Part shown: piece by piece, positions 16,643 to 24,735 of the stretch
How positions within the stretch are numbered: position 1 is the stretch's first letter
Layout of the letters: every line of letters starts with the position of its first letter
NCBI RefSeq assembly: GCF_016775475.1
Contig: NZ_JAEUXJ010000003.1
Span: 186,001-250,000, forward strand
Direction: 5' to 3'
Source: Belnapia mucosa
Lineage (GTDB): Bacteria > Pseudomonadota > Alphaproteobacteria > Acetobacterales > Acetobacteraceae
DNA: 64,000 nucleotides
Notes under the pieces: generated by a model
The model's input: the letters and a program-made list of their open reading frames with translations, nothing else
The model's database searches: none
What the model was told of the DNA's origin: nothing
Made by a program: the position numbers and the translations under genes

Positions 16643-17240
16643 GCGCCTTGAGCGCGGGCGGCTGGTGATCGCCACCCATAACGAGGGCAAGCGGCGCGAG
16701 GTCGCGGAGCTGCTGGCGCCCTATGGCCTGGATGTCGTGGCCGCCGGCGCGCTCGGCCTGCCGGTGCCGGAGGAGAGCGAGGACAGCTTCCTCGGCAATG
16801 CGCGCATCAAGGCGCTGGCCGCGGCGCGGGCCACCGGCCTGCCGGCGCTGGCGGATGACAGCGGCTTCTCGGTCGCCGCGCTCGGCGGCGATCCGGGCGT
16901 GCGCACCGCCGATTGGGCGGAGCTGCCGGGCGGCGGGCGCGACTATGCCATGGCCATGGCGAAGGTCGCGGCCCTGGCCGAGCCCTCCCCCGACCGGCAT
17001 GCCTGGTTCTCCTGCGCCCTCGTCCTCGCCTGGCCGGATGGCCATACCGAGGGCTTCCTCGGCGAGGTGCATGGGCGCTGGGTCCATCCGCCGCGGGGCG
17101 ACCGGGGCTTCGGCTACGACCCGATGTTCATCGCCGAGGGTGGAGACGAGACCTTCGGCGAGATGGAGCCGGCGGCGAAGCACGCCATCAGCCACCGGGC
17201 GCGGGCCTTCGCGCAGCTGCGGGCCGCCTGCCTCGACTAA
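16635..17240 (+). CDS. rdgB: RdgB/HAM1 family non-canonical purine NTP pyrophosphatase
   Basis: 201-residue enzyme that removes ITP and XTP from the nucleotide pool. The substrate motif [13 protein letters not shown] at the N-terminus, [23 protein letters not shown] and the [20 protein letters not shown] region are diagnostic. The start is TTG 16635, inside the end of rph. Its 3' end overlaps the convergent TonB receptor gene by four bases. Confidence 0.97.
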   Translation: MARRLERGRLVIATHNEGKRREVAELLAPYGLDVVAAGALGLPVPEESEDSFLGNARIKALAAARATGLPALADDSGFSVAALGGDPGVRTADWAELPGGGRDYAMAMAKVAALAEPSPDRHAWFSCALVLAWPDGHTEGFLGEVHGRWVHPPRGDRGFGYDPMFIAEGGDETFGEMEPAAKHAISHRARAFAQLRAACLD

Positions 17241-19264
17241 AGACTGGCGGCGAGGGTGAAGCGCAGCGCCAGCGGCTCGGCCGGATGGGTGTGGCGGTCG
17301 GGGACGCCCTCGGCCGGCTCCCCCGGCAGGCGCGAGGCGTAGAAATAGTCGATCTGGCTCGCCTTGCTGTCGAAGAGGTTGAAGGCCTCGAGCTGCATCC
17401 GGAGCCCGTTCGCGAAGCGGTAGCCGAGCCGGGCATTGACCAGCGCCGTCGCCCGCGACCGCTGGCTGTTATCCTCGGTTAAAGGACGGGCGCCGAAATA
17501 GCGCAGTCGCGCGCCGCCGAACCAGCCCACCCCCTCGTCATAGGTGAGGCCGGCGGCGAGGACGAGGTTCGGCGCGCCGGGGATATAGGGGCCGGCGGGA
17601 TCACGCTCGGTGAAGCGGGCGCGGGTCGCGGCGAGATCGGCATCGAAGGCCAGGCGCGGCGTCGCCTGCCAGCGGTTCAGCCATTCGAGGCCGATGCGGC
17701 GGCTGGCGCGGCTCGGCTCGGTGGTGCCGGCATCGCCGAGGAAGAGGATCTCCGACCCCAGCTCCAGCACGAAGAGGGCGAGGCGGGATTCGAACCCCTC
17801 GGCCGGGCGGGTCAGCACCCCGATCTCCGCCCCCTTGGCGCGCACGAGGAGCGGCACGCGCGAGAGCGGCGTCAGCCGGTCCGTGGGGTCGAGCCGGATG
17901 GTGGCGCCGCGCAGGTCGTTGGAATGGTAGCCGCTGGCGGCGTTGAGGAAGAATTCCGTCCCCCACCAGGGGCCGAGCGCCAGGCCGCCCTTGGGCGAGG
18001 CGATCCACTGGCCGGCGCTGCCCGAATTCTCGGCCGTGTCGCTGCGGACGCGGCCGCCCACCCAATCGGCCCGGGCGCCGGCGGTGAGACGAAGCCAGGG
18101 CACCGGCCGCCAGGCTGTGTCGGTGAAGAGGCCGAGGCTGTGCTCCTCGACCCGGTCGGCGCGGATGGTCGAGAGCGGCGCGCGGCCAGCCGTGCGCAGC
18201 AGGGCGAGCCGGATATCGTCGTGGCGGGTCTGCAGGCCGAAGCGGGTGGTGGCCGCGCCATCCAGCAGCCTCCAGGGCACGGACTGGATGATCGCGCCGC
18301 CCAGGATCCAGCGGCGGTCCTGCTGCTGGAACTGGTCGCCATTCACCGGATCGTCGAGCCGGTAGGTGAAGTTGTTCCAGAGATCGAGCGTCGAGCGGAT
18401 CGCATAGGCGGTGACGCTGGTGGTGCCGAGCGCCCCGGTGCGGGCCCAGCGGGTGGAGAGGGAATAGCGCTCGGCGCGCCCGCCATCGGTCGGGTCGAGC
18501 GTGCCGAAGCGGGAGAGCAGCCCCTCGGAGACGCCGCGGGCCGGGATCTGGTCGGTGGCGTGCCAGCGATTGGCATAGCCCATGGCCGTCAGGCTGAACC
18601 CGTCCCCCTCCGTGCCCTCCGTATAGCGCAGCATCCCGTTCAGGCGGCGCAGCGCATCGGGCCGCTGCCAGGGGCCGTCATAGGTCGCGACCTCCCCGGC
18701 GCCGAGCAGCGTGCCGCGCCCCAGCGCCACGGAGCCGGCGGCGAGGCCGCGCCAATAGCCGAAGCTGCCCCCCGTCGCCTGGAGATAGGGCCGCTCCACC
18801 CGGTCGAGCAGCGAGAGGCGGAGCGAGCCGGCGGTGGCGAAGTCGCCGTCATCGGCGGCATAGGGGCCCTTCCGCACCTCCATCCCGCCGAGCATCTCCG
18901 GGATCAGGAAATTCAGGTCGGCATAGCCCTGGCCATGCGCATGGGTCGGCAGGTTGACCGGCATCCCATCGACCGAGATCGCCAGGTCGGTCCCGTGGTC
19001 GAGGTTGAAGCCGCGCAGGAAATACTGGTTCGCCTTCCCCTCCCCGCTGTGCTGGGTGACGACGAGGCCGGGGGCGGCCTCCAGCGCCTCCCCGATGCGG
19101 GCGATGGGGCGGGCGGCGAGGGTGCCGGCGGTGACGCGGACCTCGCTGGCGGCGGCGGGCGGGGCGGGCGCCGGGGCGGTGACGGTCAGGGGCGGCAGCT
19201 CGGCCTCCTGCGCCCAGGCGGCGGTGCCGGTCAGCAGGATCGCCGTGGCGAGCCGCCGGGCCAT
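17237..19264 (-). CDS. TonB-dependent outer-membrane receptor, probably for nickel
   Basis: 675-residue outer-membrane beta-barrel transporter with signal peptide [17 protein letters not shown]. The plug domain carries [64 protein letters not shown], a His-containing version seen in putative metal receptors. The barrel ends with the aromatic-rich terminal strand [11 protein letters not shown]. It is divergent from nikR with only 79 bases between them and two TCATAC half-sites just upstream of its start. That context suggests nickel uptake repressed by NikR; no inner-membrane nickel permease is in the window. Confidence 0.88.
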   Translation of the reverse strand: MARRLATAILLTGTAAWAQEAELPPLTVTAPAPAPPAAASEVRVTAGTLAARPIARIGEALEAAPGLVVTQHSGEGKANQYFLRGFNLDHGTDLAISVDGMPVNLPTHAHGQGYADLNFLIPEMLGGMEVRKGPYAADDGDFATAGSLRLSLLDRVERPYLQATGGSFGYWRGLAAGSVALGRGTLLGAGEVATYDGPWQRPDALRRLNGMLRYTEGTEGDGFSLTAMGYANRWHATDQIPARGVSEGLLSRFGTLDPTDGGRAERYSLSTRWARTGALGTTSVTAYAIRSTLDLWNNFTYRLDDPVNGDQFQQQDRRWILGGAIIQSVPWRLLDGAATTRFGLQTRHDDIRLALLRTAGRAPLSTIRADRVEEHSLGLFTDTAWRPVPWLRLTAGARADWVGGRVRSDTAENSGSAGQWIASPKGGLALGPWWGTEFFLNAASGYHSNDLRGATIRLDPTDRLTPLSRVPLLVRAKGAEIGVLTRPAEGFESRLALFVLELGSEILFLGDAGTTEPSRASRRIGLEWLNRWQATPRLAFDADLAATRARFTERDPAGPYIPGAPNLVLAAGLTYDEGVGWFGGARLRYFGARPLTEDNSQRSRATALVNARLGYRFANGLRMQLEAFNLFDSKASQIDYFYASRLPGEPAEGVPDRHTHPAEPLALRFTLAASL

Positions 19265-19274
19265 GCGGTGATCC

Positions 19275-19301
19275 TCATACCTTTGCGGCGGAAGATCATA
19301 C
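19275..19301. promoter_or_regulatory. Candidate NikR operator: two TCATAC half-sites
   Basis: TCATAC occurs at 19275-19280 and again at 19296-19301, 21 bases apart start to start. The known NikR operator in enterobacteria is the palindrome GTATGA-N16-TCATAC; here the half-sites are direct repeats, so it is a variant at best. The location, 11-37 bases upstream of the receptor start and in the promoter gap shared with nikR, supports a regulatory role. Confidence 0.5.
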
Positions 19302-19343
19302 TATCCTTGCCGCGCGCGCAAGCCGGCGCGGGAGGGGTGCGGG

Positions 19344-19754
19344 ATGGAGCGGGTGACGATCACCATCGATGCGGCGCTGCTGGAGGCGATCGACCGGCTA
19401 GCCGCGCGGCGCGGCTATGCCAGCCGGTCCGAGGCGGTGCGCGACCTGGTGCGGGAGGGGGTGGACCGCGAGGCCGCGCTGGAGGAGGCGACGCCCTGCC
19501 TCGGCACGCTCACCTATGTCTATGACCATGCGGTGCGCGACCTGGCGCGGCGGCTGGTGCAGTCCCAGCACGACCACCATGCGCTGAGCGTCGCCAGCCT
19601 GCATGTGCATCTGGATGCCGAGGCCTGCCTGGAGGTGGCGGTGCTGCGCGGGCCCTCCGGCGCGGTGCGGCGGTTTGCGGATGCGGTGACCAGCCAGCGG
19701 GGGGTGCGGCAGCATGGGCTGCATCTGGTGCCGGTGGGGGGTGGGCGGGGGTAG
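19344..19754 (+). CDS. nikR: Nickel-responsive regulator NikR
   Basis: 136-residue ribbon-helix-helix repressor with a C-terminal ACT-like metal domain. The N-terminal VTITIDAALLEAIDRLAARRGYASRSEAVRDLVREG is the DNA-binding part. The four nickel ligands fall at His76, His87, His89 and Cys95, the same numbers as in E. coli NikR, so metal binding should be intact. It probably represses the divergent TonB receptor when nickel is sufficient. Confidence 0.97.
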   Translation: MERVTITIDAALLEAIDRLAARRGYASRSEAVRDLVREGVDREAALEEATPCLGTLTYVYDHAVRDLARRLVQSQHDHHALSVASLHVHLDAEACLEVAVLRGPSGAVRRFADAVTSQRGVRQHGLHLVPVGGGRG

Positions 19755-20164
19755 GGGATGGTTGTTGGAGGCTGGAATAGCACAAAATAAAGCTGGCAGT
19801 CCGCGAACGGCGGAAAGCGGACATTGCCCGACCAATCGCCACCGGCGGCTATGCGCCCATATCGGTCATCTAGATGTCGCGATCGGGCTCCTAAAAGCGG
19901 ACGTTTCCAGACAGCAAGCTGACCGCCAAAGTGGGTGTGTTCGCTGCATAATGCTCACCGATGGCTGGATGCCTCGGTAAGTATTCTAGCTGGGCTTCCG
20001 TTGTATGTGGTCGAGAACTGACGATCCGGATCTAAGAAGCAAGCGGTGCTCGAATGCAGCCACGGATCGGAGGACATAAAATTTTCGCTCCGCAGTGGAT
20101 AGTGTTTGACGAATGGCGGCCTAAACGGCGCCGCTTTCTTTGATACAATGGGAGAGGGCAAGGG
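19755..20164. other. 410-base intergenic, AT-richer island edge
   Basis: No convincing gene. The base composition drops compared with both sides up to nikR. It contains AAAGCGGACAT at 19814-19824 and a second near-copy at 19894-19904; the exact reverse complement of the first occurs at 22118-22128 beyond the insertion sequence. TGATACAAT at 20141-20149 fits an extended -10 box just before the next gene, but no good -35 is seen. Confidence 0.5.
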
Positions 20165-21142
20165 ATGAGGATCATCTCCGGAGGGCAAACCGGCGCCGAT
20201 CGAGCCGCTTTGGACGTAGCGCTCGCAACGGGTCTACCGCATGGGGGGAAAGTGCCCAGAGGCCGTTGGTCTGAGGACGGTCCGATTCCGGATCGCTACA
20301 CCGTCGAAGCCCTGGAGAGCACGTCTCCGGAACAGCGCACCGAACGCAACGTCGTTGAATCGGACGCAACGCTAGTCGTCACGCGTGGTCCCCCGGATAA
20401 TTCCGAGGGAACAAAACTGACTTGCGCCTTGGCAGAACAGCACGGAAAGCCATTCCTACACATCGATCTCAAAACATTAAATGAGGATGCCGCAATAGGT
20501 CGGGTGGTCAACTGGCTCCGATTGATCCGCTGCAACACCCTGAACGTCGCTGGACCGCGGAAATCGGAGGATGAGTACATTTATGATGCAACCTTCGGTT
20601 TGCTACTGGCAGTTTTGGCTAGAGCAGAAGTCGGCCCTCCGCCTTTACGAGAGAAACGAGAGTTCACCCTGAAAATCTACGAGCAGTTTTGCAATAATTT
20701 TCGCCATTGGGACCAGATCCGCTGGACTGGTTCTGGCGTGTTGATGGCGTTCCTCGGAACTTCCTACGCAGCTCTACTGACCGCTATTAATGACCACCCA
20801 CTTGTCGTGCGCGGCTCCATGGCAGCAATTTCGGCGACGTCTATCCTCTGGATCTGGCTACTTATTCGGCTAATAATATACCACAACAGCAATCTGAAAA
20901 ACCTGGAAAAATTAGTAAAAACTTCTCATACTGACACAGAAGAAGCTGGCGCATTGGTGGCAGGGCTTCCATTTGTATTTAGTTTCCCAAAAATTTTTCG
21001 AACTGCCAGCTTCTGGTTTTTGTTAGTTTTTTTTGGTCTTGCGGTACTCGGTTTTTTTGGCGCCTTTTATTTTGACTGGATAAAATCATTGACCTCGACA
21101 GCACCAAAAGACCCCAGCGTTTGTTATTTTGGAGCAACATGA
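20165..21142 (+). CDS. SLOG-like (molybdenum-carrier-like) domain fused to membrane helices
   Basis: 325-residue protein. Residues 1-155 match the putative molybdenum carrier / SLOG-related Rossmann family: MRIISGGQTGADRAALDVAL at the start, ERNVVESDATLVVTRG at 60-74 and NVAGPRKS at 127-134. The second half has hydrophobic segments at about 188-208, 217-239 and 281-303, the last with many phenylalanines. The family is normally soluble and single-domain, so the membrane fusion is notable. SLOG domains paired with membrane effectors are predicted nucleotide-sensing conflict systems. The gene is clearly AT-richer than its surroundings and sits next to an IS, suggesting transfer. GGAGAGGGCAAGGG precedes the ATG. 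Function unproven. Confidence 0.7.
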   Translation: MRIISGGQTGADRAALDVALATGLPHGGKVPRGRWSEDGPIPDRYTVEALESTSPEQRTERNVVESDATLVVTRGPPDNSEGTKLTCALAEQHGKPFLHIDLKTLNEDAAIGRVVNWLRLIRCNTLNVAGPRKSEDEYIYDATFGLLLAVLARAEVGPPPLREKREFTLKIYEQFCNNFRHWDQIRWTGSGVLMAFLGTSYAALLTAINDHPLVVRGSMAAISATSILWIWLLIRLIIYHNSNLKNLEKLVKTSHTDTEEAGALVAGLPFVFSFPKIFRTASFWFLLVFFGLAVLGFFGAFYFDWIKSLTSTAPKDPSVCYFGAT

Positions 21143-21247
21143 ACTTTACTAGCAAGCAAGTGCGGTCGCCGAAGATCTGAAACCTTCAGGCCATTTACAT
21201 CGACGATACTAAAAACGGTTTACGCGCTTTGGCTCGGGAACTGCTAA

Positions 21248-22097
21248 GAGCGTCTAACGAAACCTGGTTTGGCGCGTTTTGGGGGCATGAGCAGGCCTCT
21301 TGTCTCTGATGCGCTTTGGACGGTCGTGGAGCCGCTGCTGCCGCCTGAGCCGCCGAAGCCGAAGGGCGGTCGGCCTCGTCTGCCCGACCGCGCGGCCCTG
21401 ACCGGCATCTTCTTCGTGCTGCAGTCGGGGATCCCGTGGGAGATGCTGCCCCAGGAGATGGGCTGCGGGTCCGGCATGACGTGCTGGCGCCGGTTGCGCG
21501 ACTGGCAGGAGGCTGGCGTGTGGGACCGCCTCCAGCGTGCAGTCCTCGACCGCCTGGGGCGGCGCAACGCCATCGACTTTCGCCGCGCCGCCCTCGACAG
21601 CGCGTCGGTTGCGGCAAAAAGGGGGGGCGCAGACGGGGCCGAACCCGACCGACCGGGGCAAGCCGGGCTCGAAGCGCCACGTCCTCACCGATGCCAACGG
21701 CATCCCGCTCGCGGTTCGCCTGACCGCAGCCAACCTGCACGACAGCATGATGCTGGAGGAGGTGGTTGATGCCGTGCCGCCAATCCAGCAGTCCTGGGGC
21801 AGGCCCCGACAGCGACCGGCCAAGCTGCATGCCGACAAGGCCTACGATCACCGCCGCTGCCGTAGGACCCTGACCCGCCGCCGCATCGAGCCCCGGATCG
21901 CACGCCGCGGCATCGAGAGCAGCGCCAGGCTGGGACGGCACCGGTGGGTTGTGGAGCGCACCCTGGCCTGGTTCAGCCAGTTCCGGCGCCTGGCGATCCG
22001 CTACGAGCGCCGCGCCGACATCCACTTCGCCTTCCTCACCCTCGCCTCAGCCATCATCGCTTGGCGCTTCGTCCAACGGTGGTTCTGTTAGGCGTTC
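21248..22097 (+). mobile_element. IS5-family insertion sequence (IS427-like), 850 bp
   Basis: The left end GAGCGTCTAACG at 21248 and the right end, reading inward GAACGCCTAACA, at 22097 form imperfect terminal inverted repeats (roughly 17 of 25 matches). TAA flanks both ends (21245-21247 and 22098-22100), consistent with a short target duplication. The inside is a transposase in two overlapping frames, the usual arrangement for this group. Confidence 0.8.
21287..22091 (+). CDS. IS5-family transposase in two overlapping frames
   Basis: The first frame (ATG 21287) encodes the DUF4096-type N-terminal domain and the first catalytic Asp (ALDSASVAAKRGG). The second frame, ending at 22091, encodes TGPNPTDRGKPGSKRH, LHADKAYDH and the third catalytic residue in RWVVERTLAWFSQFRRL. 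The frames join at an A5G7 run (21616-21627). Going from the first to the second needs a +1 or -2 shift, or loss of one G. Programmed frameshifting is known in this IS group; a disabling indel is the alternative. Confidence 0.82.
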
Positions 22098-22251
22098 TAA
22101 GAGTGACACGCTACCGGATGTCCGCTTTGCTGGATGGCGCCGTGAAATGCAGACAGGCTGCATTCGGCCAAACTTGGCCTTTCGGCCAGCTGTTGAGAGA
22201 TTCCGCTAAGGGTCAAAAGCGGCTGCTCATCCGATAATCTGAAGCGCCCTC

Positions 22252-23427
22252 CTACCCCCTCGGCAACCGCACCCCCAACGCCAACCCCGCCGCCGCCAGC
22301 AACGCCCCGGCCGCCAGCAGGCTCGGCAACCGGAAATCGCCCGTCCAGTCATGCAGCCACCCCGCCACCGCAGGTCCGACGATCTGCCCGACGCCGAAGG
22401 CCGCCGTCAGCAACGCGAACAGCCGCGTCGGATCCGCCCCCGCCAGCCGCCGCCCGCCGGCCAGGCCCAGCGCGGTGATCCCCATGAAGGTCCCGCCGAG
22501 CAGCACCGCGGCCAGCAGCGCCCCCGCCGCGCCGGGCCAGAGCACGCTGGCGGCAACCCCCACCGCCTCGATCCCGCAGGCCGCGGCCAGGCTGGCCTCG
22601 AGCCCCCGCCGGGCGGCGATCCAGCCCCAGAGCGCGACCGAAGGCGCCGCAGCCAGGCCGACGAGGAGCCAGACCACCGCCTCCAGCGGGCGGAGCGCCG
22701 GTGAGGCGCGCAGGATGGCGATGAGGAAGGTGGCGGTGACGACATAGCCGAAGCCGAACAGCCCATAGGCCACCGCCCAGCCCGCCGCTGGCCCGGCCGG
22801 GACCGGCGCCGCCGGGCGGGCGGCCCGCGCCGCCGGCGGGGGCGGCGCCTCGGCCGGGACCAGCCAGGCGGTGCCGAGGAGCCCCGCCGCCGCCGCGGCG
22901 CCGGTGGCCAGCCAAGCGCGGCGCCAGTCCCCGCCCTCCAGCGCCGCCGGCACCAGCAGGGCCGAGAGCGCGATGCCGCAGCCGACCCCGGCGAAATGCA
23001 GCGCCGAAAGCCCCGGCCGCCCGGCCCGCGCCAGCCGGTCCAGCACGACGGAGGAGGAGAGGACGAGCACGAAGGCGCTCGCCGCCCCGCCGAGGCCGCG
23101 CAGCAGCAGGAAGGCCGGCAGCGTCGTGACAAGACCCATCGCCGCCGTGGTCGCGGCGCCGAGGCCGAGCGCGGCCAGCAGCCAGGCCCGGCGCGATCCC
23201 GGCAGGCGCGGCGCCGCGGCCAGCAGCGCCCCCAGCAGGTAGCCGATGAAATTGGCCGAGGCGATCAGCCCCGCCTCCCCCTTGGAGAGGCCGAGGCCCT
23301 CCGCCATGGCGGGCAGGATGGGGGTATAGGCGAAGCGGCCGATGCCGATGGCCGAGGCGAGGGCGATCAGCCCGCCGATCGCCAGCGCTACGGGCTGCGG
23401 CCGGGTCGGTCGGGAAGAGGGCAACAT
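22252..23427 (-). CDS. YbfB/YjiJ family MFS transporter
   Basis: 391-residue membrane protein with about twelve hydrophobic segments. GGLIALASAIGIGRFAYTPILPAMAEGLGLSKGEAGLIASANFIGYLLGAL at the N-terminus is the signature of the YbfB/YjiJ group of major facilitator transporters. ATG 23427 is used because homologues begin just before this helix; an upstream in-frame extension is Ser/Arg-rich and not plausible. Substrate unknown. A perfect hairpin lies just upstream, between this gene and the Old Yellow Enzyme gene. Confidence 0.9.
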   Translation of the reverse strand: MLPSSRPTRPQPVALAIGGLIALASAIGIGRFAYTPILPAMAEGLGLSKGEAGLIASANFIGYLLGALLAAAPRLPGSRRAWLLAALGLGAATTAAMGLVTTLPAFLLLRGLGGAASAFVLVLSSSVVLDRLARAGRPGLSALHFAGVGCGIALSALLVPAALEGGDWRRAWLATGAAAAAGLLGTAWLVPAEAPPPPAARAARPAAPVPAGPAAGWAVAYGLFGFGYVVTATFLIAILRASPALRPLEAVVWLLVGLAAAPSVALWGWIAARRGLEASLAAACGIEAVGVAASVLWPGAAGALLAAVLLGGTFMGITALGLAGGRRLAGADPTRLFALLTAAFGVGQIVGPAVAGWLHDWTGDFRLPSLLAAGALLAAAGLALGVRLPRG

Positions 23428-23442
23428 GGTGACGTCCGGCAA

Positions 23443-23466
23443 GGGGGATGCCGGGCAGCATCCCCC
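23443..23466. terminator. Perfect 9-bp hairpin between Old Yellow Enzyme and MFS genes
   Basis: GGGGGATGC at 23443-23451 pairs with GCATCCCCC at 23458-23466 around a six-base loop. It lies between two genes on the left strand, 16 bases before the MFS start, so it could end the upstream transcript or affect translation of the MFS gene. There is no T-run after it on the left strand, so a simple intrinsic terminator is not certain. Confidence 0.5.
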
Positions 23467-23527
23467 CAGGTCGCCATCACCGGAAGCGAGAAGGCATGAT
23501 CGGAGCCATCTCGGCTGAAGATGGCCT

Positions 23528-24649
23528 TCAGGCTGCGGCGCTCTGCGCCAGGGCCGGGTAGTCGGTGTAGCCGCGGGCGTCGCCGCCGTAGAAGGTCGTC
23601 TTGTCCGGCTCGGCCAGCGGGGCGCCGGTGCGGAAGCGCTCGACCAGGTCGGGGTTGGCGATGAAGGGGCGGCCGAAGGCCACCGCATCGGCCCGGCCCT
23701 CGCGGATCGCCGCCTCGGCCAGCGCCTGGTCGTAGCCGTTATTCGCCAGATAGGGGCCGCGGAAGCTGCGACGGAGCGCGGCGAAATCGAAGCCCTGGGC
23801 ATCGCGGGAGCCGCCGGTCGCGCCCTCGACCACATGGAGATAGGCGAGGCCGAAGGGGGCGAGCCCCGCCACCGCATGGTCGAACAGCGCCTGCGGATTG
23901 CTGTCCCGCATGTCGTTGGCCGGCGAGACGGGGGAGAGGCGCAGCCCGACGCGGTCGCCGCCCCAGACCTCGGTCACGGCCCGGGTCACCTCCAGCAGGA
24001 AGCGGATGCGGTTCTCGATGCTGCCGCCATAGGCGTCCGTGCGCTGGTTGGTGCCGTCGCGGAGGAACTGGTCGATCAGGTAGCCATTGGCGCCATGGAT
24101 CTCGACGCCATCGAAGCCGGCCTGCTGGGCGCGATGCGCCGCCTGGCGGTAATCCTCGACGATGCCGGCGATCTCCGCCGTCTCCAGCGCGCGGGGGATG
24201 ACGAAGGGCTGGAAGCCGGTTTCGGTGAAGGCCTGGCCCTCGGGCTTGATGGCCGAGGGGCCGACGGGCAGCGCGCCCTCCGGCTGCAGGCTGGGATGGG
24301 AGATCCGGCCGACATGCCAGAGCTGGAGCACGATGCGGCCGCGGGCGCGATGCACCGCCTCGGTCACGGTGTGCCAGCCGGCGACCTGGTTCTCGTCATG
24401 GATGCCGGGGGTGAAGGCATAGCCCTGGCCCTGGCGGGAGATCTGCGTCGCCTCGGCGATGATGAGGCCGGCGCCCGCGCGCTGGGCATAGTAGGTGGCG
24501 TTCAGCGGGCCCTGGACGCCGGCATGGCCGGCGCGGCTGCGCGTCAGCGGCGCCATGACGATGCGGTTCGGGAGGGACAGGGCGCCGAGGCGCACGGGAT
24601 CGAAGAGGGAAGGCAGGCCGATGCGCACGGGATCGGAAAGGGAAGGCAT
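23528..24649 (-). CDS. Old Yellow Enzyme family alkene reductase
   Basis: 373-residue FMN enzyme that reduces activated C=C bonds or nitro compounds with NAD(P)H. Seen are FDPVRLGALSLPNRIVMAPLTRSRA, LQLWHVGRISHPSLQPEG, GFDGVEIHGANGYLIDQFLRDGTNQRTDAYGGSIENRIRFLLEV and AFGRPFIANPDLVERF. His/Asn of EIHGANGYL are the usual substrate-binding residues. The N-terminus has an 11-residue tandem duplication. The start is uncertain: ATG 24649 lacks a Shine-Dalgarno site, and in-frame GTG 24661 or TTG 24682 are alternatives. Confidence 0.93.
   Translation of the reverse strand: MPSLSDPVRIGLPSLFDPVRLGALSLPNRIVMAPLTRSRAGHAGVQGPLNATYYAQRAGAGLIIAEATQISRQGQGYAFTPGIHDENQVAGWHTVTEAVHRARGRIVLQLWHVGRISHPSLQPEGALPVGPSAIKPEGQAFTETGFQPFVIPRALETAEIAGIVEDYRQAAHRAQQAGFDGVEIHGANGYLIDQFLRDGTNQRTDAYGGSIENRIRFLLEVTRAVTEVWGGDRVGLRLSPVSPANDMRDSNPQALFDHAVAGLAPFGLAYLHVVEGATGGSRDAQGFDFAALRRSFRGPYLANNGYDQALAEAAIREGRADAVAFGRPFIANPDLVERFRTGAPLAEPDKTTFYGGDARGYTDYPALAQSAAA
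24581..24646 (-). repeat. 11-codon tandem duplication at the start of the Old Yellow Enzyme gene
   Basis: Residues 2-12 (PSLSDPVRIGL) are repeated as residues 13-23 (PSLFDPVRLGA) with few base changes (33-base unit, 24581-24613 and 24614-24646). The second copy is the one that aligns with the normal start of the fold (LFDPVRLG), so the first copy is an extra N-terminal extension. Confidence 0.8.
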
Positions 24650-24735
24650 AGGGGGAATCACTCTTTTGCTGCGTTGCAGCAAGAGCTAGGCCCGGCCGCG
24701 GTTCCCGGCCAATCGACGGCGTGAATGGGATCTAT

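Noticed and set aside
20106..20149. TTGACG and TACAAT considered as a normal promoter of the SLOG-like gene
   Set aside because: The two boxes are 32 bases apart, far more than the usual 16-18. Only the extended -10 (TGATACAAT) remains possible.
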